Positions 40,672 to 50,137 of a stretch of 64,000 nt of DNA are shown piece after piece. The notes beneath the pieces are model-generated. The model worked only from the letters and a program-made list of their open reading frames with translations, had not been told where the DNA came from and made no database searches. Made by a program: the position numbers and the translations under genes. Position 1 is the stretch's first letter; each line of letters starts with the position of its first letter. The DNA is from Ornithinibacillus scapharcae TW25 (lineage in GTDB: Bacteria; Bacillota; Bacilli; Bacillales; Amphibacillaceae), in the NCBI RefSeq assembly GCF_000190475.1, contig NZ_AEWH01000020.1:25949-89948 (forward strand). Direction: 5' to 3'.

Positions 40672-41550
40672 TTAATATTGAATTTCCTCTTTTGATGCCG
40701 TAATTTTACGGATAACAATGGTAACGATTAAGGTAATAACTAATAGCAAGAACCCGATTGCACTTCCATACCCGAAATCTTTACTGCTAAACGCAAGCTT
40801 ATACATATAAGAAGCCATTACTTCACTAGCACCATTTGGTCCCCCGCCTGTCATCACATAAATCAGGTCAAAATATTTCAGGGAGCCAACAACAGCAAGG
40901 ACGATGGTTACTTTAACAATCCCCATTATTAATGGTAGTTTAATTCGATAGGCTATTTGCAATGGTGAAGCCCCATCAATTCTAGCTGCCTCAATAATGG
41001 ATTCTGGGATATTTTTCAAAGCAGCATAATAAATCAAAATATAAAAACCTGCATATTGCCATAGAATTGGAACAAATATTGCAAATAACACAATAGATGT
41101 ATCTGCGAGCCATGCAGGAGGATTTTCAACTCCAAGTACCATCAGAATATGATTTAACATTCCATTAGTCGGATTAAATACCTTAATCCAAAGCTGTGCA
41201 ATTGCTACGGAGGATAAAAGCATCGGGATCAAGTATATTTTCCGCAGGAAGTCCGCACCTTTTATTTTGGAAGCTAAGATTAATGAGATAGCTAAATAAA
41301 TTACTAAGCTTATTGTTGAGAAAATTGCTAATAGAAATGAATGCCAGGCACTATCCCAGAACTTCATGTCTTGGATGGCAGTTATATAATTTTCGAGCCC
41401 AATAAAATTCATCTCTCCTACTCCATCCCAGTCCATTAGGCCATAATATCCTGTTAGAATCAGCGGGATAAAGACTAGTACGGCAATCAGAAGGAGGGCA
41501 GGAAGAACATATAATGTAATAACCCATTTATTGGACATAACTTTGTTCAT
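40672..41550 (-). CDS. Carbohydrate ABC transporter permease (MalF/UgpA-type)
   Basis: The partner permease. It has 292 residues and six predicted membrane helices; the EAA loop is ESIIEAARIDGASPLQIAYRIKLP. The start chosen is the ATG of MNKVMSNKW with GGGG nine bases upstream. The frame stays open 28 codons further into a stem-loop, which I take as untranslated. It lies between the binding protein and the second permease. Confidence 0.9.
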   Translation of the reverse strand: MNKVMSNKWVITLYVLPALLLIAVLVFIPLILTGYYGLMDWDGVGEMNFIGLENYITAIQDMKFWDSAWHSFLLAIFSTISLVIYLAISLILASKIKGADFLRKIYLIPMLLSSVAIAQLWIKVFNPTNGMLNHILMVLGVENPPAWLADTSIVLFAIFVPILWQYAGFYILIYYAALKNIPESIIEAARIDGASPLQIAYRIKLPLIMGIVKVTIVLAVVGSLKYFDLIYVMTGGGPNGASEVMASYMYKLAFSSKDFGYGSAIGFLLLVITLIVTIVIRKITASKEEIQY

Positions 41551-41579
41551 TTCATTCAACCCCATATCGTTAGAAATAG

Positions 41580-41614
41580 AAAAGGACCTTCCAGATGTAA
41601 GGATAAGTCCTTTT
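41580..41614 (-). terminator. Stem-loop between binding-protein and permease genes
   Basis: AAAAGGACTT / AAGGTCCTTTT stem followed on the minus strand by CTATTTC. Such hairpins in sugar ABC operons commonly protect or attenuate mRNA so that the binding protein is made in excess of permeases. Confidence 0.65.
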
Positions 41615-41656
41615 CTTTTATCACTGGATTTCATATGTTAGAATACTATTTCTCTA

Positions 41657-42955
41657 CTATTCTTCCGCCGAAAGTGCATCCTCATGTGCTTTCGTAAATT
41701 CTTCTGGCGTTACTTCATTTCCAAATATTGCCTGAATCATATCTAAATGAACCTGTGCTGCGTCAGGGCTCATCTGAACATCTGCAAATAAGGTTAAATT
41801 ACTAGCTGAGTTCAGATCATTAAGTACATCGACATACATTTGCGGAAGTTCTAAAGAATTTGCGTCCAATTTCGTTGCTGGAATTACGCCTGCCTCTGTT
41901 ACAGACTTTTCTCCCCACTCTTGAACAAAGAATGAGACAAAGTCTTTTGCTTCTTCTTTTACATCGGAATCCTCAGCAACAAATAATCCTACTCCAGGTC
42001 CACCTACAAAGCTATTCATATCCCCTTTTCCATCAACTGTTGGGAAGTGGAAGTATCCAACAGAATCTCTAAATTCCTGAGGAACATCTTCGTTCGTTGT
42101 ATAGTTCGGTAAATCCCAGGTTGCAATCAAATACATCGCTGCCTGTTCATTCATAAACATGCTTTTAGCTTCTTCATCTGCTAGACCATTAAATCCTTTA
42201 ACGAAGGCATCCATTTCAACTAGATTTTGAACTTCCTCAGCCGCTTGCACTAAAGCTGGATCTTCGAATGAACCAGAACGATCAATTGCTTTCGTTAAAA
42301 CATCTGATCCGCCAATTCGGTCTGCTAGGTACATATACCATAAAGAACCTGTCCAGCGGTCTTTGTTTCCAAGTGCAATTGGAGCAACACCATTGTCATT
42401 TAAGGTCTCAATTACTTGTTCTAATTCCTCTAATGTTTCTGGTGCTTCTAGACCATATTCTTCAAAGATTGCTTTATTATAAAAGATTGTTGCAATGTTT
42501 AACTCTAATGGTAAACCATATGTTTTTCCGTCTAGCGCATAAGCCTCTGCTGTCCCAGCAACAAAACTGTCTGCTAAATCGCCTTCTAGTAAATCATCTA
42601 ATGTAGCAAACTTGTTTCCATTAACATAAGGCTCTAAATAACCTGCTGCCCATGTCATCCCAACATCAGGTAATTCGTCTGATGTTGACAATACTTGAAT
42701 CTTATCCTTGTACTGTTCATTACTTAATACTTCTAGATCCACTTTCACCCCTGGATTGTCCGTCTCAAAATCCTCTATGATACCGTTTACAATTTCATAA
42801 TGGGTTTTTGAACTGCCCTCCGGCCACAGGTGCATAAATTTTATAACTTTCGAATCACCATCACTTGAGGCATCGTCATCACTACAAGCAGCTAACACGA
42901 ACACCAACGAGAATAACAAAATCACTAATTTTGTAATCGCTTTCTTACCTTTCAT
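41657..42955 (-). CDS. Extracellular sugar-binding lipoprotein of ABC importer
   Basis: The substrate-binding protein of the CUT1 system. It has 432 residues. A type II signal peptide ends in the lipobox LAAC (Cys24), followed by an acidic SDDDASSDGD linker; the body is a cluster B-type (MalE-like) binding fold with FMHLWPEGSS near the start and LPLELNIATIFYNKAIFEEYG in the hinge region. A GGGGGG run lies seven bases before the ATG. It is the first gene of the importer operon and divergent from xylR. Confidence 0.93.
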   Translation of the reverse strand: MKGKKAITKLVILLFSLVFVLAACSDDDASSDGDSKVIKFMHLWPEGSSKTHYEIVNGIIEDFETDNPGVKVDLEVLSNEQYKDKIQVLSTSDELPDVGMTWAAGYLEPYVNGNKFATLDDLLEGDLADSFVAGTAEAYALDGKTYGLPLELNIATIFYNKAIFEEYGLEAPETLEELEQVIETLNDNGVAPIALGNKDRWTGSLWYMYLADRIGGSDVLTKAIDRSGSFEDPALVQAAEEVQNLVEMDAFVKGFNGLADEEAKSMFMNEQAAMYLIATWDLPNYTTNEDVPQEFRDSVGYFHFPTVDGKGDMNSFVGGPGVGLFVAEDSDVKEEAKDFVSFFVQEWGEKSVTEAGVIPATKLDANSLELPQMYVDVLNDLNSASNLTLFADVQMSPDAAQVHLDMIQAIFGNEVTPEEFTKAHEDALSAEE

Positions 42956-43028
42956 CACTTAACCCCCCCTTAAGTTTTAAAACAATTCTGCTTATTTCTA
43001 AGCTTTAAGTAAAGACTATCAAAAAACA

Positions 43029-43054
43029 TTTTGTTTGTCTAGTGGATAAACTAA
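43029..43054. promoter_or_regulatory. XylR operator-like site between the ABC operon and xylR
   Basis: Minus strand TTAGTTTATCCACTAGACAAACAAAA resembles the B. subtilis xyl operator TTAGTTTGTTT...AACAAACTAA, with TTAGTTT and ACAAACAA arms as an imperfect palindrome. It sits about 75 bases from the binding-protein start and 85 from xylR, so it could control both. Confidence 0.6.
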
Positions 43055-43136
43055 GTTTATAATCAAAATATAAAATGATATACTTAAAATCAGATTATGA
43101 TAGTTTAAAATACATGTAGAAAGTGTGTTAGAAAAT

Positions 43137-44321
43137 ATGATAAAGAACAAAACGTGGAATCAGCATGTTGTCAAAAAGGAAAATAAATCATTAGTATTGG
43201 AAACGATACGAACACAATCCCCTATATCAAGAGCTTCTATCGCAACGGTTACTGGCCTAAACAAAGGAACGGTATCATCTCTGGTTAGTGATCTCCTGGA
43301 CGAACATTTAATCTATGAATCTGGTCCAGGAGAGTCTAGTGGTGGAAGACGACCTGTCATGCTATTATTCAATCAATTAGCAGGCTATTCAATTGGTATT
43401 GATTTAGGAGTCAATTACCTTCTAGGAATACTAACTGACTTGGAAGGTAATATATGTTTAGAAAAACAGATCAAATTTAAAGATTTATCGTTCGAGGAAA
43501 TAGTTGATGCATTATATGAGACTGTAGATTACTTGAAAGGTAATGCTCCCCCGAGTCCATATGGAATTATTGGTATTGGAATAGGGGTTCCAGGCACAGT
43601 TAGTAAAAGTGGCGAGATTTTACTCGCTCCAAACCTGGGGTGGAAAAATGTTGATTTAAAATCAATGATGGAAGAAAAGTATTCACTACCTGTTATTATC
43701 GAAAACGAAGCAAACGCAGGCTGCTATGGGGAAAAGAAATATGGTGCAGGTAAAGATCTAAACCAAATTGTATATGTAAGTGTTGGAATTGGTATCGGTG
43801 TTGGTTTAATTCTTAATGGAGAATTATACAAAGGAAATAATGGCTTTTCAGGTGAACTTGGTCATATGACAATCGAAATAAATGGAACTAAATGTCGATG
43901 TGGTAATGAAGGTTGCTGGGAGCTTTATGCATCGGAACAGGCACTTGTGAAAAATGCCAAAAATATGGGACTTCCAATACCGGAGGAGAAAGAACACACA
44001 CTAGAAAGCTTAATTACACTTGCAGAGCAAGGAATCACAGATGCCATTGAACTATTCAACCAAATAGGCGATTACTTAGGCGTTGGAATCAATAATATCA
44101 CGAACATCTTCAATCCCGAGCAAATTATAATTGGAAATCGAATGGCCTATGCAAAGGAATGGCTAACCGAACCTTTAATGAATCGAATTAAAAGACAAAC
44201 ACTATGGTTCCAACAGCAGGATCTAACGATTGGCTTTTCTGAGTTAACAACTCATTCTACCGCCCTAGGAATTGCTGCCTTTTCAGTAGAGAACTTTCTT
44301 TTGATGATTGAAAACAACTAG
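43137..44321 (+). CDS. xylR: Xylose-responsive repressor XylR (ROK family)
   Basis: A repressor of xylose genes, released by xylose and sensitive to glucose-6-phosphate in relatives. It has 394 residues: N-terminal winged helix (SPISRASIATVTGLNKGTVSSLV), the GQ/GESSGGRRP linker typical of XylR, then a ROK sugar-binding domain with GIDLGVNY, IENEANAGCYGE and the zinc motif CRCGNEGCWELY. The start is uncertain: a GTG at 43125 or the ATG at 43137, neither with a good ribosome binding site. Very similar in layout to B. subtilis XylR. Confidence 0.93.
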   Translation: MIKNKTWNQHVVKKENKSLVLETIRTQSPISRASIATVTGLNKGTVSSLVSDLLDEHLIYESGPGESSGGRRPVMLLFNQLAGYSIGIDLGVNYLLGILTDLEGNICLEKQIKFKDLSFEEIVDALYETVDYLKGNAPPSPYGIIGIGIGVPGTVSKSGEILLAPNLGWKNVDLKSMMEEKYSLPVIIENEANAGCYGEKKYGAGKDLNQIVYVSVGIGIGVGLILNGELYKGNNGFSGELGHMTIEINGTKCRCGNEGCWELYASEQALVKNAKNMGLPIPEEKEHTLESLITLAEQGITDAIELFNQIGDYLGVGINNITNIFNPEQIIIGNRMAYAKEWLTEPLMNRIKRQTLWFQQQDLTIGFSELTTHSTALGIAAFSVENFLLMIENN

Positions 44322-44383
44322 CTCATGTTGGTAATAAAATATCTCCAAGTGCCAATCATTTGGGGTTATTTTTTACATAGGAA

Positions 44384-44397
44384 AGTAAGCGCATTCA
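44384..44397. promoter_or_regulatory. Weak cre-like site upstream of the beta-xylosidase
   Basis: AGTAAGCGCATTCA keeps the CG core and 12 of 14 positions of the CcpA cre pattern TGWNANCGNTNWCA when N positions count as matches. It lies about 30 bases before the start codon. Confidence 0.3.
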
Positions 44398-44425
44398 CAA
44401 CCGATATACAAAGGGAGGATTTATC

Positions 44426-46030
44426 ATGACAATGATTCAAAACCCAATTTTGACAGGCTTTAACCCTGATCCAAGTATTTGCCGTGCAGGAGATGACTAT
44501 TATATTGCCGTTTCTACCTTTGAATGGTTCCCTGGGGTTGGAATCTATCATTCTAAGGACTTAAAAAACTGGCGACTCGTTTCAAGACCTCTAAATCGTA
44601 TCAGTCAGCTTAATATGATGGGGAATCCAGATTCTGGAGGTATATGGGCACCTGCGCTATCCTACAGTGACAGTAAGTTTTGGTTAATTTACACTGATGT
44701 GAAGGTTACCGAGGGACAATGGAAGGATTGCCATAATTACCTTGTTACTTGTGAAACTATCGACGGAGAATGGTCTGAACCAATCCATATCAATAGCTCT
44801 GGTTTTGATCCATCCCTATTTCATGATGATGATGGGAGAAAGTATTTTGTTAATATGTTCTGGGATCATCGAGTAGGCAATCATAACTTTTATGGTATCG
44901 TACTTCAAGAATACAGTGTAGAGCAACAGAAACTAATTGGCCCTACCAAAATAATTTTTAAGGGAACCGATATTAAGCTTACAGAAGCACCTCATATTTA
45001 TAAAGAGAATGGATACTATTACCTTCTCACCGCAGAAGGTGGAACAAAGTATGATCATCAAGCGACAATGGCACGCTCTAAGGATTTATGGGGTCCATAT
45101 GAAGTACATCCTGATAACCCGTTAATTACCTCATTCCCTTATCCTAGAAACCCATTACAAAAGGCTGGACACGCATCCATGGTTAAAACCCATACAGATG
45201 AATGGTTTTTAGTACACCTTACTGGAAGACCACTACCACGAGATGGTCAACCATTATTAGATCCTAGAGGATTCTGCCCACTCGGTAGAGAAACAGCTAT
45301 TCAGCGCTTAGAATGGCGAGATGATTGGCCATATGTAGTTGGTGGTAATCAGCCTTCAATCGAAATAGAAGGTCCAAATATAGATGAAGTTCCATGGGAA
45401 AAAGACTTTGAGGAAAAGGATGATTTTAATGCAGAACAATTGAATCTGCACTTTCAAAGTTTACGGATTCCTTTAGGAGAGAAGATTGCCTCCTTAAAGG
45501 ATAACCCAGATCATTTACGTCTTTACGGGAAAGAATCTCTCACATCCAAGTTTACACAGGCATTTGTGGCGAGAAGGTGGCAGCATTTTAATTTTACTGC
45601 CGAAACCAAGGTTGCCTTTCAACCAGAATCCTTTCAACAATCTGCGGGTCTAGTAAACTACTATAATACGCAGAACTGGACGACCCTTACAATTACTAGG
45701 CATGAAGACAAAGGTCGAATTCTTGAAGTACTAACCTGTGATAATTTTAGCTTTGACCTGCCCTTAAAAGGAATGGAGATTCCAATTCCAGATCATGTAG
45801 AATATGTTTATCTACGAGTAGAGGTACAAACCAATCACTACGAGTATTCCTATTCCTTTAACGGGGAAGATTGGGTAAAGATTCCATTATCTTTTGATTC
45901 GTATAAGTTATCCGATGATTATATTCAAGGTGGCGGGTTCTTTACTGGCGCATTTGTAGGAATGCATTGCATGGATACTTCTGGTAGAAATAAACATGCG
46001 GATTTTGATTATTTTATCTATAAATCATAA
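44426..46030 (+). CDS. xynB: Beta-xylosidase, glycoside hydrolase family 43
   Basis: Releases xylose from xylo-oligosaccharides. It has 534 residues: an N-terminal five-bladed propeller (GH43, about 1-310) with the base Asp in [21 protein letters not shown], the second Asp in [13 protein letters not shown] and the general acid Glu in [15 protein letters not shown]; the C-terminal beta-sandwich (about 330-534) caps the site. No signal peptide, so it works inside the cell on imported oligosaccharides. GGGAGG precedes the ATG. It follows xylR by about 100 bases. Confidence 0.95.
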   Translation: MTMIQNPILTGFNPDPSICRAGDDYYIAVSTFEWFPGVGIYHSKDLKNWRLVSRPLNRISQLNMMGNPDSGGIWAPALSYSDSKFWLIYTDVKVTEGQWKDCHNYLVTCETIDGEWSEPIHINSSGFDPSLFHDDDGRKYFVNMFWDHRVGNHNFYGIVLQEYSVEQQKLIGPTKIIFKGTDIKLTEAPHIYKENGYYYLLTAEGGTKYDHQATMARSKDLWGPYEVHPDNPLITSFPYPRNPLQKAGHASMVKTHTDEWFLVHLTGRPLPRDGQPLLDPRGFCPLGRETAIQRLEWRDDWPYVVGGNQPSIEIEGPNIDEVPWEKDFEEKDDFNAEQLNLHFQSLRIPLGEKIASLKDNPDHLRLYGKESLTSKFTQAFVARRWQHFNFTAETKVAFQPESFQQSAGLVNYYNTQNWTTLTITRHEDKGRILEVLTCDNFSFDLPLKGMEIPIPDHVEYVYLRVEVQTNHYEYSYSFNGEDWVKIPLSFDSYKLSDDYIQGGGFFTGAFVGMHCMDTSGRNKHADFDYFIYKS

Positions 46031-46050
46031 AAACTACTCATTAAAATTGT

Positions 46051-46086
46051 AAAACCCTCCAGATTAATAGAACTGGAGGGTTTTTC
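46051..46086. terminator. Bidirectional terminator between xynB and acsA
   Basis: AAAACCCTCCAG / CTGGAGGGTTTT stem, ten-base loop, T and A tracts on either side; the genes converge here. Confidence 0.92.
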
Positions 46087-47802
46087 TTATGATTCCAATG
46101 TCGATGTATCACCAGTTGGAAGACCTAGCTCCCAGGACTTTAATAAACGACGCATAATTTTACCGCTTCTTGTTTTTGGAATCGAATCGCGGATTTCGAT
46201 TTCACGTGGTGCAGCATGTGCACTTAAGCCAGTTTTTACAAACTGACGAATATCCTCTAAAAGCTCTGGTGACTCCTGATAGCCAGGGTTTAATGTAATA
46301 AATGCCTTAATAATTTCTCCGCGTTCTGGGTGTGGCTTTCCGATTACACCAGCTTCTGAAACTGCTGGATGCTCGATTAGCTTGCTTTCTACTTCAAATG
46401 GCCCTACACGTTCACCAGAAGTATTGATGACATCATCTAATCTCCCTTGGAACCAAAAGTAGCCATCTTCATCACGATATGCACTGTCTCCAGAAACATA
46501 CCAACCATTAATAAAGTAGCTTTCATATTTACTCGGATTATTCCAGATAGCCCTCATCATCGATGGCCAACCTGCTTTAACTGCTAAATTCCCCATTTGA
46601 TTCGGCGGAATTTCATTTCCTTCATGATCAACTATGGATGCCTCAATTCCTGGTATAGGTTTCCCCATCGAACCTGGGCGAATCTCTTCTGATGGTAAAT
46701 TAACAATTAACTGTGCGCCAGTTTCGGTCATCCACCATGTATCATGGATCCTTAGCTTAAATGCCTTTAAGCCCCATGTAATGACTTCTGGATTAAGCGG
46801 CTCCCCGACACTCATGACATGACGTAGGGAAGAAAAGTCGTATTCCTTCACCAGTTCTTCCCCAGCACTCACCAGCATTCTTAATGCAGTTGGTGCTGTA
46901 TACCAAACGGTTACATTATGTTTCTCTAATGTTTCATACCAATCTTCTGGTGAGAAACGTCCACCACGAACGACATTCGTTACCCCATGCAACCAAGGAG
47001 CAAATATGCCATAGCTTGTGCCTGTTACCCAGCCCGGGTCAGCAGTACACCAATACACATCATTTTCCTTTAGATCTAATACCCATTCAGCAGTAGTATA
47101 ATGTTGAACCATTGCATGATGAACATGATAAACCCCTTTAGGCTTTCCTGTAGAACCGGATGTGTAATGTATTAACATTCCATCCTCTAAATCTACCCAT
47201 TCGATATCAAAGTGCTCACTTGCCGTATCCATTTCCTCATAATAGTCAATATAGCCATCTGTTTCTTCAGAGCGATTTCCAACTAAAATGATTTTCTCCA
47301 AATGGGCTAAATCTGCCTGAGGAACACGCTCTAATAAGTCAGGTGTTGTAATCAGCATTCTAGCCTCACTATCCTGTAGACGGTCTCGGACAGCTTGTTC
47401 CATAAAAGCTTCAAATAACGGTCCAGCAACAGCACCTGTTTTCAAAATACCAAATAAACTGATGTAAAACTCTGGACTTCGTGGCAGGAATAAGAAGACT
47501 CGGTCTCCTTTATTGACCCCGTACTTCTTCAAGATGTTGGCAAACTGGTTACTTTGCTTACTAATATCAGAGAAGGTTAGAGACTCTTCTCTTCCTGGTG
47601 CAGAATATAAAAGTGCAACCTTATTCTTCTTGTTTGGGTCTTCAGCATGACGATCAATTGCCTCATACGCAATATTCACCTTACCTGTTTCATTCCAAGA
47701 GAAGTTTTTATAGGTATCCTCCCATTTAAATGTCGCTCGCATTTCATCATAATTCTGTAAGTTATAATCACCTTTAATTGCAGGTATGCGTTGCATGTCC
47801 AT
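46087..47802 (-). CDS. acsA: Acetyl-CoA synthetase
   Basis: Activates acetate to acetyl-CoA through acetyl-AMP. It has 571 residues, matching B. subtilis AcsA (572). Motifs: YTSGSTGKPKGV (AMP-binding loop), DTWWMTETG, GRLDDVINTSGERVGPFEVE and the C-terminal PKTRSGKIMRR, whose Lys is the regulatory acetylation site in AcsA. GAGAGGTG precedes the ATG. An exact cre site lies just upstream, so glucose repression through CcpA is likely. The acuABC genes that adjoin acsA in B. subtilis are not seen. Confidence 0.96.
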   Translation of the reverse strand: MDMQRIPAIKGDYNLQNYDEMRATFKWEDTYKNFSWNETGKVNIAYEAIDRHAEDPNKKNKVALLYSAPGREESLTFSDISKQSNQFANILKKYGVNKGDRVFLFLPRSPEFYISLFGILKTGAVAGPLFEAFMEQAVRDRLQDSEARMLITTPDLLERVPQADLAHLEKIILVGNRSEETDGYIDYYEEMDTASEHFDIEWVDLEDGMLIHYTSGSTGKPKGVYHVHHAMVQHYTTAEWVLDLKENDVYWCTADPGWVTGTSYGIFAPWLHGVTNVVRGGRFSPEDWYETLEKHNVTVWYTAPTALRMLVSAGEELVKEYDFSSLRHVMSVGEPLNPEVITWGLKAFKLRIHDTWWMTETGAQLIVNLPSEEIRPGSMGKPIPGIEASIVDHEGNEIPPNQMGNLAVKAGWPSMMRAIWNNPSKYESYFINGWYVSGDSAYRDEDGYFWFQGRLDDVINTSGERVGPFEVESKLIEHPAVSEAGVIGKPHPERGEIIKAFITLNPGYQESPELLEDIRQFVKTGLSAHAAPREIEIRDSIPKTRSGKIMRRLLKSWELGLPTGDTSTLES

Positions 47803-47825
47803 CCTATCACCTCTCCAGTAGATTG

Positions 47826-47839
47826 TGAAAACGATTACA
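47826..47839. promoter_or_regulatory. CcpA cre site upstream of acsA
   Basis: TGAAAACGATTACA fits the cre consensus TGWNANCGNTNWCA at every defined position. It lies 24 bases upstream of the acsA start codon, where bound CcpA would block transcription. Confidence 0.8.
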
Positions 47840-47999
47840 TTCTTTTTATTACGAAATATTTAAAACTTGAATTAATTTATATTCTAAAACACTTTTGGAT
47901 AATTTTAAAGTGGATAGTGCTAATTTAATAGAATTTTTTATTAATTCAAGTTTTATAACTCTAGGTTTCTTGTCACAGATAGATTCATAATAACCAAAA

Positions 48000-48038
48000 A
48001 GCCCCCTATTCGTAGTTAGATAAACGAAAGAGGGCGAT
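48000..48038 (-). terminator. Terminator after the dioxygenase pair
   Basis: Minus strand GCCCTCTTTCGT ... ACGAATAGGGGGC stem with one bulge, then TTTTTGG, about 15 bases past the second dioxygenase stop codon. Confidence 0.82.
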
Positions 48039-48052
48039 ATAATTTGTTTTTT

Positions 48053-49030
48053 CTATTCTTTGATAAATTTCTTCGTACTTCTGACCGTATCAATTGGACG
48101 TACTAATTTTTCAATTTCTGCTCGTTTAGTCTCTAAGAATGGAGGTAAAGATAATTTTTCACCAAGCGTTTCATAAGGTTCATCTCCCATAAAGCCTGGG
48201 CCATCTGTCGCAAATTCAAAAAGTATTTGTGGTGCTACCCTAGCATATAATGACTCAAAGAAGTGGCGGTCAACATAACCTGATGTAGGGAATTCAAAAC
48301 TATTCATCCGCTCAATCCATTCTTCTAAAACAGCTCGATCCTCAACACGGAATGCAGCGTGATGTACTGTTCCAAATCCTTGACGTGCAGGAGGCAAGAC
48401 TACATTTTTCTCCACATAAATTTGCGCACCATTACCACCTTCGCCAACCTCAAATAAATGCAATGATCCTTCTTTAGCTATTTCTCTAAATAGAAGAACT
48501 TTCTCTAGTACTTCTTTAAAATAATCAAACTGTTCGATTCGTATATGAATTGGTCCTAAACCAGTAATTGCATATTCTAAAGGTACCGGGCCATTCTGCC
48601 ATGGGGTCCCTGAAGCAACCCCTTCATTGTTTTCATCCGAGATTAATTGGTACTGTTGATCATCAAAATCAACAAAAGATAATGTTTTTACTCCGAATGT
48701 TTCTTTAATCCCTGTATGCTTTACTTTTAAACGATCAAAGCGTTTTATCCAATAATCTAATGCTGCATCTGTTGGCACTCGAAAAGAAGTTTTATAAATC
48801 TCATTTGTGCCATGCTCTCCTTTTGGAATACCTGGAAAGTCAAAGAATGTCATATCAGTACCAGCGCTACCTTTATCATCTGCGAAAAACAAATGATACG
48901 TTTGAATATCATCCTGATTGACAGTTTTCTTCACTAAACGCATTCCTAAAACATAGGTGAAAAATTCATAGTTTCTTTCTGCACTACTTGTAATAGCTGT
49001 AACATGGTGCATTCCTTTTAAATGGTTCAT
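48053..49030 (-). CDS. Ring-cleaving dioxygenase homologue, MhqO/MhqA type (second copy)
   Basis: A VOC-fold extradiol dioxygenase-like protein. It has 325 residues in two VOC halves. Metal ligands are visible as GMHHVTAI (His), FGTVHHAAFRV (His) and QILFEFATDGPGF (Glu). B. subtilis MhqA/E/O homologues are induced by hydroquinones and catechol and help remove quinone electrophiles. The ATG at 49030 has GGAGG with correct spacing; the frame is open five codons earlier. It follows a paralogue by about 70 bases. Confidence 0.88.
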   Translation of the reverse strand: MNHLKGMHHVTAITSSAERNYEFFTYVLGMRLVKKTVNQDDIQTYHLFFADDKGSAGTDMTFFDFPGIPKGEHGTNEIYKTSFRVPTDAALDYWIKRFDRLKVKHTGIKETFGVKTLSFVDFDDQQYQLISDENNEGVASGTPWQNGPVPLEYAITGLGPIHIRIEQFDYFKEVLEKVLLFREIAKEGSLHLFEVGEGGNGAQIYVEKNVVLPPARQGFGTVHHAAFRVEDRAVLEEWIERMNSFEFPTSGYVDRHFFESLYARVAPQILFEFATDGPGFMGDEPYETLGEKLSLPPFLETKRAEIEKLVRPIDTVRSTKKFIKE

Positions 49031-49102
49031 TTTATATACCTCCAATAGTTTAATATAAATGGTTACATGACATGTTCTACTAATTTGTTGAGAGTTAATT
49101 TT

Positions 49103-50050
49103 TTATTCCTTCTCTTCAATAGGTGTTAGTTTCGCTTCAATTTCTGCTCTCCGTTCCTCCAAAAATGGTGGTAAATCCAGTTTTCCTCCTAAATGTTCTA
49201 CTTCCCCACCAACTGCAAATCCTGGTCCATCTGTTGCAATTTCAAAGAGAATTCCGTTTGATTCACGGAAGTATAAACTCTTAAAGTAATGCCGATCGAC
49301 GACTCCTGAAGATTGGAAACCGTGTTGTTTCACTTTTTCATTCCAATACTTAAGCTCTTTATCGTCCTTAACGCGTATTGCTAGATGATGAATACTTCCA
49401 CGGCCTGGTTTTTCCGAAGGACCATCCATATAATTAACGATAATTTCTCCAAATACTTCTCCCTGAATAGATTGAAAGACCGCTTCTCGCTCATTTCGGA
49501 TAACTTCTATATATCCGAACATTTCTGTAAGTGTGTTCGCTAGCTTATCCATTCTACGGACTGTAATTTCAACAGGACCAATTCCTTGAATCTGATGTTC
49601 TGTTGGAACGTCAGATTCCCCCCACGTTTCCCAGTGCTCTACTTTTTCGCCGTTTGAAACTAACAGCACCAAACGAAGGCCATCGGGATCTTCAAATTTT
49701 AACGCAAGGCGATTAGCATACATTGTCAATCCACTATGAGTTACACCCCATTTCTCAAACCTAGTCTTCCAATAATGAAGACTGTCTTCTGATGGAACAA
49801 GTAATCCAATTCTAGTAATAGCGTTTGTCCCTGGATATGTCCTCCCAACTAAAGGAATTTCAAAAAATGTGAGTTCAGTACCTGGACTACCAGTTTTATC
49901 TCCATAGAACAAGTGATACATGGAAGGATCATCTTGGTTAACGGTTACCTTTACACGACGTAAACCGAGTACTTTTTGGTAAAAATGATTATTCTCATTT
50001 GCATTTTTGGTAATCATAGAAATGTGGTGGTGACCTGGTATGTTATACAT
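49103..50050 (-). CDS. Ring-cleaving dioxygenase homologue, MhqO/MhqA type (first copy)
   Basis: The paralogue of the downstream gene, 315 residues. Ligand positions are GHHHISMI (His), GSIHHLAIRV (His) and GILFEIATDGPGF (Glu). The two proteins share the same layout, including the C-terminal LPPFLEERRAEIE, and clearly arose by duplication. GGGAGG precedes the ATG at 50050. In B. subtilis such genes are controlled by the MarR-type sensor MhqR; no MarR gene is adjacent here. Confidence 0.88.
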   Translation of the reverse strand: MYNIPGHHHISMITKNANENNHFYQKVLGLRRVKVTVNQDDPSMYHLFYGDKTGSPGTELTFFEIPLVGRTYPGTNAITRIGLLVPSEDSLHYWKTRFEKWGVTHSGLTMYANRLALKFEDPDGLRLVLLVSNGEKVEHWETWGESDVPTEHQIQGIGPVEITVRRMDKLANTLTEMFGYIEVIRNEREAVFQSIQGEVFGEIIVNYMDGPSEKPGRGSIHHLAIRVKDDKELKYWNEKVKQHGFQSSGVVDRHYFKSLYFRESNGILFEIATDGPGFAVGGEVEHLGGKLDLPPFLEERRAEIEAKLTPIEEKE

Positions 50051-50137
50051 TATTATTCCTCCCATTTATGCTTACTAGTGAAGTGATAACTATAAATTAA
50101 TATCTCATTATCTATCTATTTATTTATTCTTTCATTT

